Part shown: in pieces, positions 37,991 through 64,000 of the stretch
How the letters are laid out: the number at the start of each line of letters is the position of its first letter
Position numbering within the stretch: position 1 is the first letter of the stretch
Source of the DNA: Syngnathus acus
Taxonomy: Eukaryota; Chordata; Actinopteri; Syngnathiformes; Syngnathidae
NCBI RefSeq assembly: GCF_901709675.1
Contig: NC_051088.1
Location: 22,271,193-22,335,192 of the forward strand
Length of the DNA: 64,000 nucleotides
Direction of reading: 5' to 3'
The notes under the pieces: generated by a model
Told to the model about the DNA's origin: nothing
The model's input: only the letters and a program-made list of their open reading frames with translations
The model's database searches: none
Translations under genes and position numbers: made by a program

Positions 37991-38904
37991 TGCAAATATT
38001 CTTCGATGGAGTGAAAAATGAAGAGGGAATACTAAAATTTACAAGTGTTTTTCAGGTAAAATGTTTGGTGATTATATTTGAGGCCATTATTTTAACCTTT
38101 ATGTTCAGACCTATATATATATCATATTTTAATGTCGGTCGTAGTGATGGTGGTATATACTTGGAAGCGGCTACAAGATTATTATTTTTTGTCCAAACTT
38201 GAAGTGCAATCAGCTTACTCATTAACTCCACCAGAGGGCGACATAAGCGCAAGTATTAGTGTTGTTCAGTTAACAATGCCTCAAGCATTTTTGCCATACA
38301 TGTACATCGGGATCTTTCATGCTAAAAATGAAATGGCCATTAGCAGTATAACGTAATCTTCTCCTTCAATTGTGTGTGGAATGTCAACATATTTCATGAA
38401 ACTGCCATTCTTGTGTCACGCACACTCGTGGAGTTTTTAAAATACTGTACTGTACAACCTGTTTTAATTCATAAATTCTTCGCAAAAGCGTGGAACGAAA
38501 ACCAAACAATGCGATTAGCTTTGTTCTGTCCTCGCAGAAAGGCTTTTGGGTATTTTTTAGCGGTCATGTATTTTCTGTGATTTGGCCTTGCGCTTGAATT
38601 AAAACATGTTACGAGTACTGTGCAGGCTTGAAAAAAAACTGACTGAAAAGGTGATCACGTGGACGCAACACGACCGATGATTGGTCACAAACGTGTGGCG
38701 CTTGGCTGATGAAGATGATGGTAGTCATGATGAGGAAGATGATGATGAACCCAGTGGCAAGTGTACACGGGCAAACAGAAGCGCTCACTTGAGAATCCGC
38801 CACGTCCAGGCCCGCCGCAGTGGACTTGTGGGACGGTGACTGTCACTAAGAAGAATATGCCATGCAGTCAAGTGACAAACATTTTGGTTTGGCCTGCTAG
38901 CCAA

Positions 38905-39321
38905 GTGGTGAATGGCCGCTCGCGAGCAGTGGACGGGGACAGTCGTCAGGCGGCGACGGCGGCGGCGAGGGGCATCGTGTGAGGCGCGGGAAGAAGCCGA
39001 GCACCGGCGGCAGACAACCGGAGTACCTGCGGAGGAGAGCCGGAGCGTCCTACGTCACCGGCGGCGGAGCTCCACAGACACCTCGGCGGCTTTTCTGGGG
39101 CATTTTCAAGCCTTCGCAGTCCAAATAGACAACAGCCGGACTTTATTTTTTAATTTACATCGCTTTTTTTAAACGTGATTTTCCCAATATTATTTTTAGC
39201 GTAAATTGCAAGCAGCAACGTTAGCGTTTATTTGTGCTGAATTGACTTGGTGTTCTATTTTTTCTTTTTTTTCTTGGAAGAAATCCATCGCAGGAGCTGT
39301 CAGACACGATGTTGCATTCGG
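38905..39321 (+). other. wnk3: GC-rich promoter region and non-coding first exon of wnk3
   Basis: The sequence changes abruptly to CpG-rich DNA (about 38915-39120) with GGCGGCGACGGCGGCGGCGA-type runs and a CRE-like CTACGTCA, then ends TTGCATTCGG with a consensus GTGAGTGA donor at 39322. Nothing upstream in the window to 37236 is coding, and the next plus-strand exon is the wnk3 first coding exon at 45035, so a 5' UTR exon of wnk3 is the simplest reading. The start site is not determined, and alternative promoters inside the large first intron are possible. Confidence 0.5.
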
Positions 39322-39623
39322 GTGAGTGAAGTTTATTCATTCAATTGTGTTGTTAAAATGATGTAGGAATGTTGCCCCCCCTTCAATTGAGGCACATGAC
39401 CATGTCTCACTTCTGGCTGCTTAACAGTATTTGTATTGAGCCTATTGATTTACGAGTGTGTTGTGTAAAATCAAGCGGCTCCTGCATGTAAAATAGCATC
39501 ATATATATATTTTATTGTATGTCTGGGTTGATTTGGTACATTCATGCTGACTTGAGCCTGGCCTGAGAAATCAGACAGGTCACCCAGCATCAGCAGCAGC
39601 ATAACAGGCATCATGGTGGACAT

Positions 39624-39942
39624 CAGGGGTCATCAACCTTTTGCAAACGAAGCTACTTTGATACGACTCATGCAAAAGGATTTAAAAAAAATAATAATGA
39701 AGAAACTGATCACGAATAAAATATTATCAAGGTAGGAAAAAGATCAATATCAATATATGAAAAAAAAAGTAAATCTCTGCATGTTTACATTTTCAAATTA
39801 GCTAAGAAGGTAACATTAATGTATTCCTCGGAAATCACAATGTCCCGCCAGTGGTGAGTTATTCTTAGAACAGGCCAGGGGGTGACTCACATGGTCATTA
39901 GGGGTGACCTGGTCCCTGGAGGGACCATGTTGGTGACCCGTG
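39624..39942. mobile_element. Non-autonomous hAT-type DNA transposon (MITE)
   Basis: The left end reads CAGGGGTCATCAACCTTTT; the right end on the opposite strand reads CACGGGTCACCAACATG. The flanking octamers GTGGACAT and TTGTACAT match at 6 of 8 positions, consistent with a decayed 8-bp target-site duplication typical of hAT. No transposase is encoded. Confidence 0.7.
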
Positions 39943-42900
39943 TTGTACATGCTGCAGCCTATAAATAACGTGCTTTCATTGTGTTTGTCTTGAAGGGATG
40001 TTCCCAAGATTCGTACAAGCTTGTTTTTCCCCTCTGTTTCCTCCAATATCGATGTGCGAGTATCGCATCTGGTTTCAACGGCACGGCCGAGCGGGTGCTC
40101 CCTTGACTAAAAAAGGCCGACAGCTGCCAAGCCACTCCAGTCAACTCTGATCTTCACCGGCTCAGTCATCCATAAAGTTGCAGCCGGCCTTTAACAGGCG
40201 TAGAAAAAAGAAAAAAAGAGCTGCTTGCCACATAAATAGCATGTCATTTGAATTCAACCATCTCATTAAAGAGATGTTCTGGCTTTCTCACCTGGATTTT
40301 GTCACAGGATGATTCTGCCGGCCGAAGGCGGTGAAGGAACAAAAGGCGGGATTAGATAACACATAGCTAGTTGTTTGTGTCGGCCGGCAGTGTGTTCTAC
40401 CTACACCAAACTCGCCCATGCCTGACCTGGATTGCACAAAAGTCCTTGTGTTGCCAGCCTTGGTTTTGCTAATGCAAGAAGAACAACCTGCGTGCGTATT
40501 TGAATGTTCTGCAGGCTACTTGGATGTTTTCGAGAGACGACGACTTGTTGCATTTGCACGTGTGCTCAAGTCGCTCATGTGGGCGCTGAGCTGGGCAAGA
40601 TTGCCACTCCCGGTCCTTGACTTGTTTTATTTTGTCCATTTGGACTTGAGGAGCGGTCCTTTCTTCGCACCGGGTCAACGTGGGTCTCGTGAGGCTTCAG
40701 CGAGCCTGGATCTGTGGGAATGATGCTGAGTGTGCCGGCCGGATACGTTCAAGTGCTGCATTAATAATGCTGTGAAATGTCGTTGCATTAGCTCGCATTA
40801 GTTACTCATCCGGACTCTTTTTTTTTTTTTTCGATCACGACTCTGTCGATATCGTTTACTTACCATCGCTCAGTCCTGGCAAACATAATTATGGAATTGC
40901 GATAATGGCAGCAATTTCACAAGCATATTTAACCCTAGTTAGACAGCCAGAAATTCCTGCAGCTCCTTCAGCGTTGCTGTCGACCTCTTGGCAACCTCCC
41001 TGAGCCATTTTCCTCTTGTCTTTTTTCATCAGTTTTAGAGAGATATCCAGGAATAGCCGGCGAGAAGGCTTGAATTTTTTTTTTTTTCTTTTAAAGGAGA
41101 GGCACTTTAAACCTGGAGTCAAAGTTTTGAAATTATTTATTTTGGTCTCCATTTTTCATATCACGTAAACCTGCCATTTTATGACGGGTCACTTTTGAGA
41201 ATCAAAAATTTAAAACACACCTATCAGTAGAAGTTGTGAATGAAATGGACATTGGCATTTTGTTATGTGTGTAATTGATTTAATTTTTGGGGTCACCTGC
41301 CCTGCTCCTCTGCTGTGGTCAGCACGCGTCGCCAGCTCGGTGGACGCAGAGTTGCGGCTTTCGTTCAACTGGAGCACATATTTGATCAGAGCAAATCCTT
41401 CCAGCCCTCTTTTGTCTGTGCCCCCTCCCCCTCTTGATCTCTCTCTTGTTCTTATTCACACATGCATTTTCCCACCCCTCTCCGAAAGCCCCTTGCTGCC
41501 CCCCCCTCTCTCCCTCCATCTCCCCAGTTTCCAACTCTGCTGTCCAATGACAATCCCTTCCTGACCCTCTGGCCACTTTTTATCCAGTGCCACCCCGCTC
41601 TACCCGGCTTGCCCCCCCACCGCACACCCAAACAGTCCCCTGGCTCCTCTTTTGTCTGCTCGCTCGCTTTTCCTGCAACAGTTTGGATTCAGGAATCAAA
41701 TGTGCAAACGTGCAATTGGTATAACACTGTAGCATTGATTATAATACACCCAAATTAAGAATCAATGACTATTTATTTGACATATTCATGTAACTATTTT
41801 TAGGATCATTTATGAATTCCCCTCCTGTCCATTTTAAAAATCAAAGGGTGACCTTGACCACTAAAGTTTGACCACCCCGATGTCGATCAGTTGAATTTTA
41901 TGACCAGTTAAGAATAACAAGACATCTCTTCATTGACAAAGGAGGATAAATGTTTAAAAAAAAAAAAAAGAAATTTGAAATATAAAATGTTAACACACTG
42001 ATGGAAGTATTCTACCTTTTGATCATCTGACGAGCTAATGCTAACTAACCAGTGGTTAATGTAAGAAGCTAACGTAGCAGTTGACGCCTTACCCAGTAAA
42101 GAATAAAAAATCTATTTTTAATCTCAGACTTTAGTACATTTCACATCTGGAGTCTCATTTTGTACTTTTACTTAAACAAAGGAGTTGAATAACTACTTCC
42201 AGTCTTTTTTTTTTTTTTTTACATGTAGAAGTACAGAATGTGACTACATTTGCAACCTTTGCTTATGCTGCCTTCGAGGAAGGTGGGAGGTTTTAGGTTT
42301 ATCACACTGGGACTTTCCCAATTCCGACCTCAAATTAGGGTTTTTCCATTGACAGACGGTCGCCATTGTTGACTCTGTAGTCCATTGGTGTTTTTTTTTT
42401 CCTCCTAACTTTGCAACTCTCTGGTCAAAGGGGAGTTCAGGTGCACTTTGCCTAGTTGGAAGTTGTAAAATTCTGACTTCCCACTTTCCTTGAATGCAGC
42501 ATTGCGTCAGCGAACACACAAGGATCGTGACGTAGCTTTGGTGTGACATGATGTGACGTCCTGTGTGATGGAAACTGAAAACATTCTGCTGTCAAAACAG
42601 AATTTTGTCATCAAACACCGGGCCTAAAATCAGTTTTATCGTTTTTCTTTGTAAAGCAGACTTGCCACTTGTTGACATCACGAGAGGAGCAATTAGCAGT
42701 TTTGAATTCTTGAATGTATAAACTGTATTTTATTGTTGAGAACCATTTTAGGTGGGGCAATTTCAAACAAATTAAAATTTTAATTTAGATGCTCACGTAG
42801 AGGAAAGGGAAGCGCAATGTTTGCTTTAGCTTGCCTGTGTTTACGATGTGTATAGACTGGCGACTGTGCGCACGCGCATATGTGTGTGTGTGTGACTGCG

Positions 42901-43254
42901 AGGCAGTGATGCGTTGAACTGGTTTGTGCGCTGTGATAACTCTGTCGGTCCGGAATGTGTATTTCACGGCACCTCCTTCCCCCGGGGACATAGACAAATA
43001 AGCTCCTGCCTCCAAGGCAATTTGCCTCTCTCATCATTTGTTGTTCAACCTGAATCGTTCCCACATCGTCCGTCAGCGCCTTACACAATTTTCATCTCCA
43101 ATTTCCTCTTTCAACCTTAGTTAGTTTTTTTTTTGTTTGTTATTGTATGATGAGATAAATGAGTGTTAGCATTGTTTTGCTGCCAGGTGTCTTTATTAAC
43201 CATCTCTGACATTTTGCAAACATTGAATACAGAGGCGACATTTTGGTCAGAATA

Positions 43255-43582
43255 CAGTAATCCCTCGTTTATCGCGGATAATTGGTTCCAAAAACCACCC
43301 GCGAAAATCCGCGAAGTACGGTCACCAACAAGAAGTACTGGGCAGGCTAACGAGTTAGCGGAACGATGCTAATTCGCGATCGTGCTAACACGCGAAAACG
43401 GACTTCTAAAGGACTGTAAACGAACATTTGGAGCAATACTGCATTGTCCTAAAGGTTAGACACATGTTTCCTCAATTTAGAAGTTTTATTTTGACTTTTA
43501 AATGTTTTTTTAATTTGGGGAAATAAATCCGCGATGTAGTGAAGCCGCGATAAACGAAACGCGAAGTAGCAAGGGATCACTG
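43255..43582 (+). mobile_element. Pogo/Tigger-like MITE, copy 1
   Basis: A 328-bp element starting CAGTAATCCCTCGTTTATCG. Its other end on the opposite strand starts CAGTGATCCCTTGCTACTTC. The interior has paired CGCGATAAACG/TTATCGCGG blocks. It is flanked by TA on the left, as expected for Tc1/mariner-superfamily insertion, with CA on the right. It carries no transposase. A second copy lies at 46943-47276 in the same orientation. Confidence 0.75.
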
Positions 43583-45034
43583 CACACAAAGGAACGTACC
43601 AATTTGAAATCAGTTTTTTTTTCTTTGTCACCTCGCTGAAATTAGCCAATGCTTCAACTGTTCCCCCGTGCTCGTCGTGGCTGACCCTATTATGCAAATG
43701 AACCTTATGTCATCATTTGGCATGAATCAAAAGGCTTTGCGCATATAGGCAGACGGCCAGCTCACAAAAGATCAATCCCGTTGTGCATTTAACACTTGGT
43801 GGATAAGTACGCTAAAGACCCGACTAATTGTACACAAAGAAATAAAATTCTGGATTTCCCTTGCAGCAGTGCCTCCAGTCACGCAATTGTTTGACAAAAG
43901 TCTTCACGGTTTATGTTGTTATTTTTTGCCAGCTGTTTCAAGCTCATTCTAGTTTTCCCCGAGATGTCGGAATGCGGTATAGTGGGAAGTCTCCAAGCCG
44001 AGCGTGTTGGCAATTTGACTGACAGCGAGTCGCGACACGCGTGAATGACGCTTTGGTCTTTAATTCTACGAAATGGTCTCGACTTTGCCCGTCTGCAAAT
44101 CGAGAGCGGCTCATGCTAAAATTCCTTGCGGATTGCGTTGCAGAACTTAGAAGTGCCGCAACCTGAGACGAGACTCCCTTACAGCGGCGGATCCTCGGTC
44201 GCTGAAGCTAGCTGTCCTCCTCCTTTCCAAGTTTAAAGACCTGATTGTTGTTTTTAACAGAAAATGATGACACTGGTTGCTTGTGGATTTATGTCGCTTC
44301 ATATTATTCGATAATAAGTCATAAAAATGGCATCCACGAGATGAACTCGACAACGGCGCCGTAAATCCTTAATATCTATTTCCACCTGAAGCTTTCAGAG
44401 GCAATTCGGACGCTCCATATAATCACACCAGCGTTATACCTTTCACTCTGCTTTGTCAGTCCCGTTGCGCATGAAATATTCACACTGAACAAGTCCATAG
44501 TTGATCATCCATATTTCATGACCAGGATCGGCTTTACTAAGCACAAGCCAGTTTTGTATGGAGTGCCTGAAGTCGACCTTCACAGAAAATACATTTGGTA
44601 GATTTTAAAATTGCATCAGCATCGCCTTGGCCAATCAATCACTTTCCTTTCTCGACTTTCCTCCCGTTTTAGTTTGTTTTTGACGTCTTCCTCGGCGTGG
44701 TCTTCCAGTATGCTGGTCTTAAATAACCTTCGCTTGTCGTTTGTACTCGGTCCCGTTGCGGCCGACCATAATGAAGCCAATTCAAATTGAGGCCGTGCTA
44801 CTGTAGTTTATCGTTTTCAGATTCTCAATTCGGTGAAGATTATACAGCAGTTGGAAAAAAAAAATACAAGCTCACTCTACCGTTTAGTTTAAGCCGTTCA
44901 ATCGAAGGTAATGATCCAGTGAAATTGAAGCGAGCCTCGCTCGTATCGCTTTCAAAAGAAAAGTACGGCAAGCACGTGAGAACATCCGGTCCTTCTCAGC
45001 AGCCTCTGACGCGTCTGTTTTGTCTTTCTTGCAG

Positions 45035-45275
45035 GCTTTCGTTGACGACGTTGGCTCCGAGATTCCATTCCTTCCTTCCTTCCTTCCGGCGGGCTTGTGA
45101 AAGTCCGCCGCTTGAGAAGCACTTATTGGTGGCTGAGGATGCCGCAGAGGACATAAACCACGCTCCTTGAAGAAATGTCAAAACAGAGAGGAACCAAAAG
45201 GTCACGGGTTTGAGCACAGGAAAAAAAAGCCCAGCGAGAGACAGGCCGAGGAGAAACGCTGCAAAGGAGGTCTCC
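45035..45275 (+). promoter_or_regulatory. wnk3: wnk3 5' leader in exon 2, with short upstream ORFs
   Basis: Exon 2 starts after TTTCTTGCAG. The leader contains ATGs at 45139 (5 codons then TAA) and 45175 (12 codons then TGA). If exon 1 ends at 39321, a third uORF starts at 39309 and spans the junction (7 codons then TGA). None overlaps the main ATG. Such leaders usually lower translation of the main frame. Confidence 0.5.
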
Positions 45276-63047
<17,772 letters not shown>

Positions 63048-63298
63048 TTATTTAAAAAAAAAAAAAAAAAAAAGGTGCCAGAAAAGCTGTAATTGAGTTG
63101 GAGTGGGACATAGCACGGATCCATTTGGACTAATAGGCTGGATTTACACTGTCGCAGATGACGGGGACCGAGACCTGTCACAAATCAAAAAAAGGATTAA
63201 AAATCTTGTCCATATGAACACTTTAAACTGTATATGTACGCTGAAATAGGATCCCCAAACACTTGAAACTCATTCCACTCATTCGGCTTCCAAATAAA
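63048..63298 (+). terminator. wnk3: wnk3 3' UTR and polyadenylation signal
   Basis: Downstream of the stop codon there is an A run of about 21 (about 63054-63074) and then AATAAA at 63293-63298, about 250 nt past the stop. Further AATAAA hexamers occur near 63837 and 63958, so a longer 3' UTR is possible. Confidence 0.6.
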
Positions 63299-64000
63299 GG
63301 GCTTCTAGATTATTTGATGTTGAAGGATGCTAACAAGTATTCTGCTAACATGTTGACCCACCACCGGTATGTCGTCGCTGCCCAAAAATCTGATTTTGGC
63401 ATAAATTCAGAAACGCTCCGACCCGCACTGTAAATCCAGTCTTAGTAACTGCGCAATGGGACATGAATGTGAGATGAACGGCTCTCGCGTGTACAGACAG
63501 AAGGCGACATTGAACGCACCACCGCGGGACACGATACTCTCGTTTCTCTCCTGCGCGTGTTTGCGTTCATCGCGCGGCAGAGAATTTGCAACATATCTCC
63601 GAAAAAACTTTTACCTGTCCACCATCGCACCTATGCCGGAGATGTTTTGTTTCCGCTTATTAATGCTTGCGGTGAACGGACTATCAATTTTAAAAGTGCA
63701 ATTAGTCCTGATCATGGGAATTGATCAGCATGTATGTATTGTCATGTCTAGGTCATCAAATATTTTTGTATACGTCAAGTGAAAAATTTTCAAAGGGGTT
63801 GGCTTACAGCACAAACTACTTCGGCGGACCATGAAAAATAAATGAACAGTTTGCTACTTAGTTTCAAGATGGATGGCTCACATTTACCAAAAAAGCAACG
63901 ATGACGAATTTCTGCTGTGTGGCTCAGTCAACCCAGCGCCAATCCGTTTGTGAATAGAATAAATGTCCATATTTTTGGCGCTATAAATTTGCCAACCAAG
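63299..64000. other. 3' flank of wnk3, no recognised gene
   Basis: AT-rich sequence to the window edge, possibly distal wnk3 3' UTR. No coding exon or repeat that I can name. Confidence 0.4.

Larger units (their letters stand above)
39322..45034. other. wnk3: wnk3 intron 1 (inferred)
   Basis: About 5.7 kb without a recognised coding exon, assuming the upstream GC-rich exon belongs to wnk3. It holds a hAT MITE and one copy of a pogo-like MITE (listed separately), a poly(A) run near 41957 and a pyrimidine-rich stretch at about 41400-41540. Confidence 0.5.

Noticed and set aside
40418-40723. 101-codon plus-strand frame in wnk3 intron 1
   Set aside because: No recognisable domain or splice context; length is within chance expectation.
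45210-45275. In-frame N-terminal extension of wnk3
   Set aside because: The frame is open but starts with TTG, not ATG. The ATG at 45276 gives the conserved MATD start and good context.

Overview
This window is nuclear DNA from a vertebrate, almost certainly a teleost fish. Protein-coding genes are split by GT-AG introns, many of them only 60-120 bp. The interspersed repeats are of fish type (LINE 3' ends, hAT and pogo/Tigger-like MITEs, many microsatellites). The recognised genes are a vasotocin receptor of the V2 type, idh3g, fam3a and wnk3. Nothing looks bacterial, viral or plasmid-like. Exon models were built by hand from splice consensus, reading-frame continuity and remembered vertebrate homologues. 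All four coding models close in frame.

Layout. 1-8.4 kb: no recognisable gene; one hAT-type MITE, one retroposon 3' end, simple repeats and an isolated TATA-like motif. 8.4-12.1 kb (minus): five coding exons of a V2-type vasotocin/vasopressin receptor, 491 aa. 12.1-31.2 kb: a roughly 19 kb gene-poor interval with a truncated LINE, a three-copy 100-bp tandem repeat, a 51-base poly(C) tract and a large compound microsatellite. 31.2-33.8 kb (minus): idh3g, 13 coding exons including a probable 12-nt microexon, 396 aa. 33.8-34.3 kb: compact divergent promoter. 34.3-37.2 kb (plus): fam3a, 230 aa. 38.9-63.3 kb (plus): wnk3, with one non-coding and 24 coding exons, about 2603 aa. Its first two introns hold a hAT MITE and two copies of one pogo-like MITE.

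How the genes relate. The mammalian homologues AVPR2, IDH3G and FAM3A lie near each other on human Xq28 and WNK3 is also X-linked (Xp11), so this is a block of conserved linkage with rearrangement. idh3g is head-to-head with fam3a here, whereas in mammals its divergent partner is SSR4. The receptor and WNK3 both act in water and ion balance: vasotocin signalling on one side, a chloride-inhibited kinase that drives SPAK/OSR1 and cation-chloride cotransporters on the other. idh3g and fam3a have mitochondrial and metabolic roles.

The most unusual feature is the wnk3 coding region. One 2.2-kb exon encodes about 749 residues of glutamine/proline-rich, low-complexity sequence just after the kinase and autoinhibitory domains, which makes the protein much longer than mammalian WNK3 (about 1800 aa). 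A second oddity is an array of about 34 GAGT units directly downstream of one wnk3 donor, which forms dozens of consecutive perfect 5' splice-site hexamers.
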